This document shows positions 11,120 to 22,526 of a stretch of DNA of 64,000 nucleotides, piece by piece (the first letter of the stretch is position 1; every line of letters starts with the position of its first letter). Source of the stretch: Clitopilus passeckerianus (Eukaryota > Basidiomycota > Agaricomycetes > Agaricales > Entolomataceae); NCBI GenBank assembly GCA_944990035.1, contig CALYLX010000111.1, forward strand, positions 310,001 through 374,000, written 5' to 3'. Under the pieces are notes generated by a model, which saw nothing but the letters and a program-made list of their open reading frames with translations, was not told the origin of the DNA and made no database searches. Both the position numbers and the translations under genes were made by a program.

Positions 11120-11247
11120 GCTCGACGTTCTAAACAGCGACGAGAGAAACCGGAATTTGGCGAGTTGAGTGACGTGACGAAAACATCACACTTAGCGTGA
11201 CACCTCGTTACGTCGGCAGCCAGTGAAAGCGTCCGAATTTCAATGCC
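11120..11247. promoter_or_regulatory. Bidirectional promoter of NDUFS2 and the MRH receptor
   Basis: Only 128 bp separate the two divergent start codons, so both genes must share this promoter. It contains a CRE/ATF-like TGACGTGA at 11170-11177, a second ACGTC core near 11210, and a GTGACG half site. No TATA box is visible in either direction. Confidence 0.65.
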
Positions 11248-12639
11248 ATGCTCTGGATTACCGTCGCGTTTTTCCTCTTCGTAGGCTGCTTTGCGGCTGA
11301 CGAACCTTGTACGGCCCGTTCTGAGGGAAAGTACTATGATATTAGCTCGCTGAAGGCAAGGTATGCTTGTTGGTCACACATCGCTCCCGCAGTTGCTAAC
11401 CGGAATGACTTCATAGCAAGGACTATGAATTCAAAAGTCCAGAGGGCCGCACCTTCAGCATCAATGCATGCAGATCCCCGGTGAAGGAGACATTTGGGCT
11501 CAAAGATATGGCAGGCGTTGAGATTGGTGGGGTGGTCAGACGAGACCACGGAGACTTTGCAATCGGGTATGGAATGGCCCTTTTCGTCTGACTATCTGCA
11601 AAAGACTGACGCTTGGTTCCTGCTGTTTCCAGAAAACTGAACACAACTCTTGGTGTTCAAGATTCCCGACCGCGTCTGACATTATCTGACGGCTCCAAAT
11701 GCAAGACGAAATCTGGAGAAACGGACATTCGTGCCTCAACTGTCATCGAATTCGTCTGTGACACTTCGGTTTATGGTGCTGGCTCTCCTCGTCTCGTAGG
11801 TCAGCTACCTCCCGGGCCCGATGAGGAGGCTTGTGCTTTCTTCATTGAATGGCGAACACACGTCAGTTGCTCTGGAATGTCTTCTCTTAACTTGATCTGA
11901 CGTTCGTTGATTCAGGTCGCTTGTCCAACAAATGAACCTGGAGGTGCATGGGGCTTCTTCGCTTTCCTGATAGTAACGTACGTGTTTGCAATTTCCTTTT
12001 GTCCAGACAACCTCTAACCGGTAAAGCAGAATACTGTCATTCGCCCTGCTTTACCTTGTTGCCGGCACTCTTTACAACCGTTTCATTCTACAACTCCGGG
12101 GAATCGACCAAATCCCACAATTCTCCCTGGAAAGCATGAAGTACCATGCGCAGGAGGCCTTCGACTGGTTGAAAGATATGGTCTTCGTTCTGCGCAGCAA
12201 CTACGGGCCATCCGCAGGCTTAGGCTATACTCCTGCCAACACCAACGACTTCCAAACCCCCTTCTCCGGAGGCATAGCAAGCTCTGCGGGAATCAATCCT
12301 GTCAGCCACCAGACGCAGGTTACCAATGTTACCAATCCCCCGAGCGAGACAAGTGGCCAGTTTGTCCGACCTCACATCCCTCGGAGCACCTCCCAGCGAG
12401 GGAGCGCAATCAACCCAGTATCACATCAAGCCCAAATATCAACACCGGCTACCGAGCCAGCACCCCAAGCATTAGTCGACCTTCCGTCCAAGAAGCGACC
12501 CAAGCCCCTCGACATCGAGAGCCAAGAGCACGAGCGAGAATTTATGCTTGGCGATGATGAAGGGGAGGAACTCGTAGAGCAAGGCTCGAGCCAGCCACCT
12601 CCACAGGTGGCGAAGCCACAGTCTCAAGGTGCAGCCTAG
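11248..12639 (+). CDS. MRH-domain type I membrane receptor (mannose-6-phosphate receptor-like)
   Basis: Exons 11248-11360, 11417-11566, 11633-11861, 11916-11977 and 12030-12639 encode 387 residues. A signal peptide (MLWITVAFFLFVGCFA) precedes a luminal mannose-6-phosphate-receptor homology domain with paired cysteines (DEPC, INAC, SKC, FVC, EEAC, VAC) and the typical LTLSDGSKC and ECAFFIEWRTHVACP-like strand. One transmembrane segment follows (AWGFFAFLIVTILSFALLYL). The cytosolic tail of about 200 residues begins GTLYNRFILQLRGIDQIPQFS, is Pro/Ser/Gln-rich, and ends with an acidic cluster (EREFMLGDDEGEELVE) suited to adaptor sorting. Expected role: Golgi-to-endosome/vacuole cargo receptor (Mrl1 type); an Atg27-like role is the main alternative. 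All four introns are 52-66 bp. Confidence 0.88.
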
Positions 12640-14781
12640 AAGCCACCTTCTGGAAATTCGCGATCTAGAGGAAGGCGATCTTGGAGCCGTGGCTGTTTGT
12701 CTTAAATCTTTTTCGCCATTTCTTTGCTTTTTGGAATTTCTAGCTCAAGAACGACTTCGTAATTTATTCGTAATATGCCAATAGACAATCCTATATTTGA
12801 AACACCTTGTCCACCGCACCAGAGTTACTCGCTGCTTGCTCTCTTGCAAATTCGTGATAGAGAACAGTCAGCAGAATCCGAGAACGCCACTTCTTTCCTT
12901 TTGTAGTCTGATTTGGACCACCTAACTATGAGTCTGAAGATCGGTACCCCATTTTCGAGCACCGAGAACGAGCAGAGCTACGAGTATCTTGGAAACGAGC
13001 TCAGATGGACATCCTTTCCCAAGAGCCTCAGGGCTCAGCATCAGAGTACCGCGAACCCCGATCGCCCGAGGACTTTGCGCGCATGGCCATCTCAGCTCGA
13101 ATGTATTCCTGGAACTCTCCTTTGGCGCACAGCTGCATTGAGGTCAGGCACCTGGAGGATTCCGAGAAAAGACCAGTTCGTCGTCGAAGACCTGAAATTG
13201 TCAGGATGGTGGAGCGATCCGTCTCTCGCTCGAATGGTAACATGACCCCATGCAAATCTCAGATGTAAATCCTGACCATCAAATGCGGTGACGTTCGGAC
13301 CAGAGCAACCGGTAGGGATAGGGAAAATATGGGGTGTCCAAAGCGCCGATCGGGTAGATATGGGATGGAAGGCAAAGGATGGACGAGTTGGTTGTAGATG
13401 CTGTGATGTCACCATGGACGAAAACTTCACCCAGAACCTCGGTCTCCGGCGAATGTTTAGTGAGCGAGCCCTTATGGTGGCTTGACTGCAAATAACTTAT
13501 CATCCGTGAATCGACGAAATTAGGGGGTGGCAAGATGTCAAAACCCTGAGAATGGACACACCACCGGCGGCACAATATACCTGTCAGAGGGTTTTATTTT
13601 CTGTGGTTGCTCTTTCGCATCGGCTGTGGGTGAATATTAGACGTCATAATCGATCCTACGGGTCGGGAATGATTGACCGTTCAGGAAGTGAATTAGTTGT
13701 GAAGGAGCGTGGCGCAACTTTGGACAATCAATTGTGGCCACCCTGAAGTCAAGGATCCCAGCAAAAGGGGAAAGCATGGGGTGATCTATAAGCAGTACCC
13801 CGCCACGAGCTACGCGACCGGATTAGGAGAGGTGAGGGTGAGTAGCTGCTTACTGCTTTTCCGAGGAGATTGTAGACAATTCAAAGAGTTACTCGTAGTG
13901 ACCGCGGGCGTTTCATCATCTTCATTAAGACGAAGCGAATGAATACGCGAGTAACCTTGCTATGGTCTTTCTCGGAAACTAGCGTCATTCGTGGTAGCAC
14001 GAACCAGTTTCGCCTGTTCAAGCCGGCCCAACCAGGGTTTTTGTTGACGAGTAACGGTCCGAACCAGTTCCAAGTAAAATGGAAACTTGAGCAGGATTTC
14101 GTCACAGGAAAATCCATTCTCCTCTGCCCAGCTGAGTGTCGAGACATAGCCTTAAATATTTTACCACTAGTGGCTCAGGTAATCACTACCTCAAGCTGGC
14201 TAAAGAGTTAGGTGGAGTACGTACACACTGTGCGCACATTTGCATCCGCTCATCATCAGATTCTGTCATCTGGTATCACAGACATGTCAGCGAGGGAATA
14301 TATCTCGAAGGAGTGTCCCTGAGCCATTGACCAGTTTCTCGCCGAGACCGGTCTGTCAGCCCCGGGAGTACCACATGCGGGCTTTGCGCAGGTGAATCCT
14401 ACCAACTGATATTTCGATGAGGTCGAAGGGATTCGCCATGACATGTTCTACGCGTGCAATATTCCCATGGGTCAAATTGCCAGGTGACATTTCTAGAGAC
14501 GCCCAATAAGCCGATCGCCCCGAGAGTCCAGATAACAGCAGATCACCCAGGTAAGTTCACCTTCAGTTTGAGCTCTGTAGCGGCTTGCATACAAAAGGAT
14601 TGACTGACGACCATACGAAGTGCCGCTGCAAGGCCTCTGATCCTCGCGACTTTGATTGCTTACGTCTATCGAATTACTCAGCCACGTGGAGTGTTGCCAG
14701 ACGTCCAGCAGCCAATCTTTGATTTCTACGTCGTTGAAGAGCGCTACTAAGGCTGATTTCATTGGTAGAAAAGGCTGTCAA
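12640..14781. other. Intergenic region with unrecognised short frames
   Basis: A plus-strand segment at about 12928-13268 has coding-like composition: two overlapping frames, one ending in an Arg-rich stretch after a possible acceptor just before the ATG at 13005. I cannot name a family or show a complete gene. The rest, to 14781, yields nothing recognisable and looks like decayed sequence. Confidence 0.35.
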
Positions 14782-16008
14782 ATGTCCAATCCAATTCTGC
14801 GGTCCGTGTGTCGCGCAATGGAGCGTATCGCTCCACTTCGACTTGCTGAAAGCTGGGATAATGTTTGGAATGTCATCTGCTCCCGTTTCCATAACTTACG
14901 AAGTCTCTTGGCCATCAGGTTGGTTTGCTTCTAGGTATCTGGATCTTGTCCAGTGCTCTGTCGGACTCGGACTCACGCGCCTGGACTTGTGTTAGAATCA
15001 CCCGCACCAAGTCCAGCGAACAAACGTGTTCTTCTTACCATCGAGTTTGTGCCCAGATCTTCATCGACGATTGACAGGGTACTCACATATTTGCATGATG
15101 TAGTCTGACGACTGCTGTCTTGGACGAGGCGGTGAACAAAAAGACATCCGTTATCGTCTCGTACCATCCACCCATCTTCCGAGGCCTCAAGTCTTTGACT
15201 CTGGGAAATCCTTTGCAAACATCATTACTCAAATGTGTTGCACAGGGCATCTCGATCTATAGTCCTCATACTGCGCTTGACTCTGTCTGGGACGGGGTCA
15301 ACGACTGGCTTGCCCAGGGCGTGTTGGGCGGAGATCGGGGACGATTACTTCCCTTATACGGGACAAGGTCAGTTCAACGGGGTAAGTGAAGGTGGCGAGG
15401 GCCGATTGGTTACTCTTAATGCGCCGATTGCCCTCGACGACCTCGAGAAAAGAATCAAGGCCCACTTGAAACTCCCACAACGTAGGGCTTTTAAACACTT
15501 CCATGGAATACTCGGTATCTAATGACCGTTCTGCGTCATAGTTGAGGTTGGCTATGGCGAATCGCATGAGGATCGACCACGACTGGTTAAATCAGTCGCC
15601 ATTTGCGCTGGTTCAGGAGGTTCTATGCTCGCAGAAAAGGAAGCTGATGTATATTTCACCGGCGAGATGTCTCATGTGAGTGTCCATCCAGATACTACGG
15701 AGATTGCTCGAACGTACGCCACAACTTACCCGCTGGTACCTGTATAGCACGAGGTCCTCGCCGCGGTTGCGGCTGGAAAGCATGTCATACTGTGTGAGCC
15801 GCAATTTTTTTTCCTTCCGTGCTGACCTCGACGGCGGCTAAACACGGACCACTATCTGACAGGTGGTCATACCAATACGGAAAGAGGGTACCTGCCCCAT
15901 CTTGCATCAAAGCTCAGCCGCCAACTCGCTGCTGATGAGTCCCTGGCTGATGACACGGTCGAGGTAGTTGTCAGTCAGCAAGATAAACACCCTCTTCAGT
16001 TTGTGTAA
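14782..16008 (+). pseudogene. Broken NIF3-family gene
   Basis: Most of a NIF3 (NGG1-interacting factor 3/DUF34-type metal-binding) protein can be read. Segments are 14782 to about 14868 (ICRAMERIAPLRLAESWDN-like start), 14996-15044, 15104 to about 15481, 15542-15675, 15748-15793 and 15863-16008. Diagnostic motifs are SVIVSYHPPIFRGLKSLTL, GISIYSPHTALDSVWDGVND, AICAGSGGSML, DVYFTGEMSHHEVLAA and ILCGHTNTERGYLP (metal-binding His, Asp, Glu). Two defects are visible. No usable acceptor joins WDNV to the expected GLVLESP segment near 14980. A single-base frame change near 15320-15340 separates NDWLAQGVLGG from GEGRLVTLNAP. The 3' half, with three clean introns, is intact. It could be a true pseudogene or carry assembly errors. 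Confidence 0.75.
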
Positions 16009-17812
16009 ACCCGTGGAACACATTCTTGTATGTAATATTTACGCAATTCAATATAACCGTGGAACTGCACCACCAGAACGGCTATGAACTCATGTTGAGA
16101 AGTATTCTGGGTAAGCATCCGCTACTGGCCGTCCTTGAGTGATTAATTGGGTATGTGTTCATATTGGACCAGCACGCCGAGGGATTCAATTGGTGCCATT
16201 ACTATGCAGAAGCCACGAAAGCGACCCGTTTTTTTTCTGTGGAGTGAAACCCTGGTTGAGATAGATCAAGACCCAGGCAACATGGTGACGGCGGGTTCTT
16301 TTTTTCTTCCCGGCGTGAGGTGATACTTAATTTAAACGTACCAAACATTTGTTCAACCAGAAAAAAGGATGTCCGACGCCACGGTAAGTAAAATAGAACA
16401 TTCAACTTGAATATCGGAAGAGTTGACTAAGGAACAGAAAGCCTTAACGAATCGCAAGTCATCAGGAAAGTCAATCCGGGCTCTAGGCTTCAGATTCCTA
16501 TCCACATCGTACGACCAGCAAAGAGTGAAATTTCAGAGAGTGAATAGATTCTCACTTGTTCCTCGTTTCGACAACGAATCAAGAAGAGTAGCAAGCCTGG
16601 CATCTCTCGTCGGCCCTTCGTAGCCAAGGAACTTCCAAAGAGAGCATTTGAACAACCCGAGTTGTCCCACGGAGCCAAAAAGTTACCGGTAAGAAGACGC
16701 CAATGGACCTTTCTCTGTAGGAGAAGCATTCGGATGAAACAGGGTTGGCAATGAGAAATGAGTAGCACGACCTAGATTTTTACCATGGCGGTATAGAACA
16801 TGCATCGTCATGTCCTGAAGGGGAAACGAAGGCGCTTCCGGGTACATTTCTGGAAGCCAAAGTAATTAAGAGAAGCAGCGACCTCGAGAACCGTCCAAAG
16901 GAAGCATGTCGTTGAATTCCCGAGAATGGTGGGATCCTTTTTCCAGCTTTTTGCTCGAACGACCCGGATTGAGCGGCTCAAAAGTAACTAGTCAAGCGAG
17001 GGGGTTAGTCCACGTCGTGTGCAGTATCGAACGACTTGAATATCGTGGGGAGGGACTCGGGTAAGTAATGTGAGGGAGCAACGTTAGGTTTAATCTGGCA
17101 AGATCAAGTCGTGTCAGCAACTCAATACCCCAATATCAGACGCAGTTTCAACGGATGAGAAGAACCCTCAGAAAGGATATCGCAGCAGCTGGGCATCGAG
17201 CAGAACGTTGATCGGAAGACCATATGACAGCACCTAGAAGGCATAAGCGGCCCAAGGGCATCTACACGGAATGCACCTGACGTTATTCTATTGGTGAAAT
17301 TTCTGGCCTGGTTCGACAGGGGGGTTTGACTTGGTTTGTGCTTTGCTGCGTAGATGAGCGCTACGCTGGGACAGCATTTCTTCTCGGGTCTAACATGGAA
17401 GAAGCAGTAAATGATGTTGCTAATCATATCGCATTGATTGACAAGTCGTGAGTGCTTTCGGCCGACCGTACCATACGTTTCGATAGTGGAAGCGAGAACG
17501 CTTTGTAGAGTTCATCCTTAAGGCTAAACAACCCTGAGCGCATCACCTGCCAAGTTGTTCGTCAAAGTTTCAAGGTAAAGAAGAAGAAAGGAAGAAGAAA
17601 AGGTCGAAGCGTGTTGTTTGTCCATATTGACGCGTACTTGACCACGTGATCGAATCAACATGCGCGTCTGCCTTCAACCATGCAGTCACTGCCTGAAGAA
17701 ACCCCCATTATCCAATCCAAAGTGCTCACTGTATCTCGTTGGTAGCTAGGTATGTGAACCGCGATACGCCACTGCACCTACTAACCTACTCCGAAGCAAC
17801 CTGTTGAACGAA
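16009..17812. other. Gene-free region, NIF3 relic to TPX2-like gene
   Basis: No frame longer than about 100 codons, no recognisable motif and no convincing exon pair were found. The last ~250 bases are the promoter and leader of the downstream gene. No repeat or transposon ends were evident by eye. Confidence 0.45.
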
Positions 17813-20136
17813 ATGCCGCCACCCAAACCGCAGAAATACAGGCCAAATGTAACTGGCAAACAATTTGCAGAAATCAGCGACGCGTCAATATCATTCCAGA
17901 TTCCGGTTGGCTCATCGAACGACGAATTCCTACTAGATAGCGATCCAGGAGAATTCCTTGAGGATGTCGCACCAACGCCTGGACCATCACGTCTACGCCT
18001 TGCATTTCCAATGTCAGAATCACCAGGGGAAGTTACTCCGAAATCTTCACGTCAGATCTCTGTCTCCGTACCACCCCGTGAACCCCAAGTCAAATCAGCA
18101 ACTTCTCTAGAGCCCGAGCTCACTTCCTTCGTAACACCTCAGGAAGCCGCACCCTTCGACCTTTCTCCTGAGGATGCCACACCTCGGCCCACCCTGCGTT
18201 TAACTACGGGCAAGGCGCCCAGAATATTCCCAGAGGCATCACCTGTCAACGACAGGCTTGATGCTATTCGATCCTCCTTGAATGAGCTCGGTCCAGAAGC
18301 TGCTGCACCTGGACCGCCGATAGCAAATCCAATTAGTCCAGGGGCAGCAAAACCGGTGAAGACCAATGCCAATGCCAAACGGCCTTCAGGTCCATCGAAG
18401 CCGGTGCGTAATTACTACCGTCTTGTCAAAACAGCTACTGACCTGCCTTGTCCAGACTACGATCTCGGGTGGCATTACGAAGAAGACGAGGACAAGTAGC
18501 TCCAACCCCCTTCGAAGAATGGGGCCAAGAAGTCAAGGCTCAAAGAGCTCCAATACATCTGCTCAGCCTTTCGATACCACGCCGCCGTTCGAGTCTACAC
18601 CCCGCGTAACCACATTTGCACCCCCAACATCACCTCAAATTTCTTCAGAACCGGCACTGGCGGCACAACCGCAGTCTCAAGCCAGTTCAAAGTACGTCAG
18701 AGTGATCATCTATCTAAAAGCAGACATTGATTCTTCATTGCCCTCTAGCCCTCTTATCGGGAATGCCGCCCCTGGCCTATTCTTGGCCCAAGAGGACCCT
18801 TTCTCATCTATCATCGCGCACGTCAGCCCGAAGCACGCCAATCCCCTTACCGTCTCTCAGCTTTCCCCATTCAAGCAAGCTTTGACTCACAGAGAACCAG
18901 CCAGCGAGTCTCCACCGGCATTCCATCGTCGTAGCTTGGGGAAGAGACCGTTTTCGGTTACTACCTCCGAGGATCCGGATTCTCAGCTCCATTCACAGAA
19001 GAGAACCAAAGTTTCCTCGACGAAACCTGCGGCTCCTGGAGCGGAAGGAACTGCTCCTGATAACGCTCGCCACTATCTCGGTACTTCATTGAAACCCGAC
19101 TCTAGAACTGCCTTGAGGCAAACTCGGGGGGTGGCGCGTGGCAGGGTCGTGACTGAAAGCCAACTTGACAGAGGTAAATCTCTGCGGAGAATAGCATCCA
19201 CAAATACCAAGACGAGCAAGCTATTCTCGTCTGCTGGTGGCGTTTCCAGGAGTCAACGACCCGAGCCAGAACGTTTATCCTCGTCTGATGGTAGATTGAG
19301 GTCTAGGCCGACGCGTTCGACTAGGGCGGATACCAAGATAACTGCTGCGCAGCGCTCAAAGACAGATCAGGGGAAAGGCGTCTTGATTGCCCAAAATGTG
19401 AAGTCCAAGACGAAGGCTACCTCTGTAGCTGAAGATGATAAAGAGAATAAGCGGGTAAGTCGCGCCGTTCCTTGAATCTTCCTTCCTGGGGATCGTCATA
19501 CGCTCGTTCATTGGTGCTTGATGGCTCTTCTTCACAAAGCTTGAAGTAAGGGCCGAGCTTATACCCGAAGCTTTTTTCACCCTCCGATTTTGCATTACGA
19601 TGTGAAGAGTGACATTGGCTGATTCTTCTGATTTTATCCAGGTAACTTTCCCCCTCTCAAACGCCACCAAGCCTGTCGAGTTCACGTTTCGGTCTGAAGC
19701 TCGGCTGGAAGCTCGCAAATCGGAGTCCGAGCACGCTGTAGAAGGGTCTTTGACAGCTTCGAAACGGCGAGGAGTTCCGTCGCAGATACCCGATTACAAG
19801 ACGCTCCATGCTCAAGACGAAGCACGACGTTCACAGCGAAAAGCACCCGCTGCACCGACAATCCCTCACCCATTCAACCTTTCCACTGAGAACCGAGTAC
19901 GCGAGAGACAGGTATTCGACGACCATGTTCGTGAGAAGGAACGTGAGTTGGAATTGGTGATGGAGCAGAAGCGACGAGAGAAAGAAGAGGAGGAGGAGCG
20001 GGAGATCAGAGAGTTACGGAAGAAAGCCATTCCAAAGGCTCATGTCGTTCCAGATTGGTACAAGGACGCGCCTAAACGAACGAATAAAGCCCGGGAGGTT
20101 GGCGTCGCAGGAAGCTTTGCTGGGCCTGTGGCCTAG
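17813..20136 (+). CDS. TPX2-like spindle/microtubule protein
   Basis: Exons 17813-18403, 18456-18691, 18749-19454, a probable 6-nt exon 19540-19545, and 19642-20136 give 677 residues. The first ATG in frame is 17813. The N-terminal two thirds are Ser/Pro/Thr-rich and disordered, with basic patches. The last exon carries a TPX2 C-terminal-type segment: VTFPLSNATKPVEFTFRSEA, the helical NRVRERQVFDDHVREKEREL, a Glu/Arg-rich coiled helix, then KAIPKAHVVPDWYKDAPKR. In animals TPX2 targets Aurora A and promotes microtubule nucleation on spindles; fungal relatives are poorly studied. The intron at 18404-18455 removes what would otherwise be a stop. The 19455-19641 gap is unusually long and is better explained as two introns flanking a 6-nt exon. 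Confidence 0.8.
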
Positions 20137-22526
20137 AGCCGACTGCTGACCACTGATATTCTGGTGTAGATTATGACTGTACCCTACGATCGTCATCCCT
20201 GATTGTGACATTTATGCTTCCTTATCCCAGTCGGTCCATGGCATTCCTTGCATGTTGAATATTACGGAATGCACATCACTTTGAGCGTCTCGATCAAATT
20301 CCTTTAACTGGTGCCTCTGATCTCTAGGTCGCGCTGAATCCATACAAGAGACATGTTATACCAGGTATAGTAGTTATGGTGCGCAGCGTCAACGTCATGG
20401 ATTGGCGACTTACTCTGCTTTTGTGCGATTTCTGAGGAGGGGCGGCACACCCGAGGACACCGGACGGCTTGGGATTGCCACCTTGTTTTCATTATCCTGC
20501 GGTTAAAGAGTTCTCTATGCGACCCACAGCACTTAATGCTATGCTTTAGGAGCCCCTCTAAACGACCACAAAGTCGGGTTTGAAGGTACTTACAAGGAGT
20601 ATTCGCCGAACCTCCACACCTTTTCGAAAGGGTTTAATTTTACGAGAGAAGACACACAATATTAGTCTACGAAAACAATCCAATGACAAGCACGAATACA
20701 CAAGTGCAACAACAACGATCATCGTATCCACATAACAGGAGCCATCGGCTTACGCTAAATAGCTTCTGCACACCTGTTCAACTCCATGATCTTGTTATTT
20801 CCAGGCCGCAAAAGCGGGTGCCTTAATTCCACTGCAATTCATGGGGCCGCAAAGGCTTGTCATACCGCTGCCTGACCGTTGGGCATCATGAGCATCATAA
20901 ACGTGTCGTTTTGCCTGTTCCTGTGACTAACACCTGAGCTACCTTTCCCAATTATCGGGATCCCATTGATAAATAGGATCGCATCCTATGCATCCAAATG
21001 GACAAACCCGGGTTTACGCCAAACTGATATAAATATAAACGGTGGCAGTGTGGATAGGGTCGGTTCGATTTATTAGAACGGATTTGGATGGTTACCTTTT
21101 TCTGATGGTGAACCAAGCCAAATGAACCATTCATCCGCATTAGAATAATGAACTTGTTATCGGGGAAGGAAATTACAGCCCATCTCATACCAATCTGTTT
21201 TGTCATATCGACGGCTCAGACGGATCGGCCACGAGACCTGGACGCCACTCGTTCGGATCGGTAGACCTTGCCGCCTAACTCTCCTCTCGCTATAGACACG
21301 AAATGCCATATAAAAGCCAGGGGAGTTTCGACTTGGTACTCCCCAATCCACTCGAGTCATCTACCTGAGCTCTTCCAAGCTACCGCTCTCACAACCAAAC
21401 ATCCTCTGAACTATTCTCAACTACTCTTCCGACATGCAGTTCACCATCACGAACGTTGTCGTCGACGCTGCCGTTGCCTGCTCATCGACCGGCTCACCAC
21501 TCTCAACATTACCCGTCTCACACCACGAAGCCACCGGCTCCTCACCATGCCTCGACCATAGCGCACCCCAATGCTGCCATTGCGGTTACCGCGGTAGCCA
21601 CCACCCTCAGTGCCCTTTCAGGTCGTGAATGCTTTCCACTATCCCTTCTGCAGTGAGTCTCGCTGCTTCACTCTTCCCATGTGGCGCATGTACTAAATTT
21701 TCCTTTTCCTCAGTGATATCTCTATACCCTTGCATTGGCAACGTGAACAGCAACAATCAACCACTGTATCATTGCTTTCGACTCATTAATTCGCACTATA
21801 ATCGGCGCTATTCTATTCTACGCATTGTTATCGTATGAAGCACGCACTAGTTTTCGGGGAGGGGGCACGACGCGGGGGAAGGAGTGGCATGGATCGACCT
21901 TCTTGTTAGGGTTAGGAACCTTGAGCCAGAGATGAAGTCATATCTATTATTTTTGTACTACCACCCATCGCAATATTCAACGCGTTTCTTGGCATCACTT
22001 TCCATTTCATTGTTCTAGAAAGTCGTCCAAATTGGGCTCAGCTCAACTCCGCCCGCCGTGCTACCAAATATGGGCAAATCATGGGGAAAGGTTTGCACAT
22101 CGACCCTTCCGACCATCGGGTACCTGACCTTTTGGCTGTCTTTTTTCCCGCTGGCTGGTCTCATCGTCTTTTGAGTTTATTTTTTTACCGCTTGTCTCCA
22201 TTCTGTAGCATCAAGTCGGGCTAGAATCGACTCCACAACACGCGTTGAAACTCAGGCTATATTGTTGCTGATTTCGACCTTGCAAAGGCGTTCTAGGAGG
22301 CCTCCTGTTAACCGCGAGGCGTGGAGTAAGTGTTGGTGGAGGAGACCATCGAATCCCGACCATATACGACAAGCCAGGTTTGTGTGAAGGTAGGAACTTT
22401 CAAGTCCATTCGGGCCGGCATTCCTCATACCCGGATTAGACGCCCCTCTAAACCTTTATCATCCCCACACTCCGCCCTCTTTCACCTTCTTACACGTTTT
22501 GCGGAGAGGTGCTGCATTTTGAACTC
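20137..22526. other. Gene-poor region with one orphan promoter-like segment
   Basis: No recognisable protein is encoded. At 21309-21433 a TATA box, a pyrimidine-rich leader and an ATG at 21434 (MQFTITNVVVDAAVACSS...) look like the start of a small secreted-protein gene. The frame becomes low-complexity Ser/His/Pro and no sensible continuation was found, so it is probably decayed. Confidence 0.4.
21309..21315 (+). promoter_or_regulatory. TATA box of an orphan small ORF
   Basis: TATAAAA lies 119 bp upstream of an ATG at 21434 and is followed by a CT-rich leader of the kind seen at highly expressed fungal genes. The linked coding sequence appears degenerate. Confidence 0.4.
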
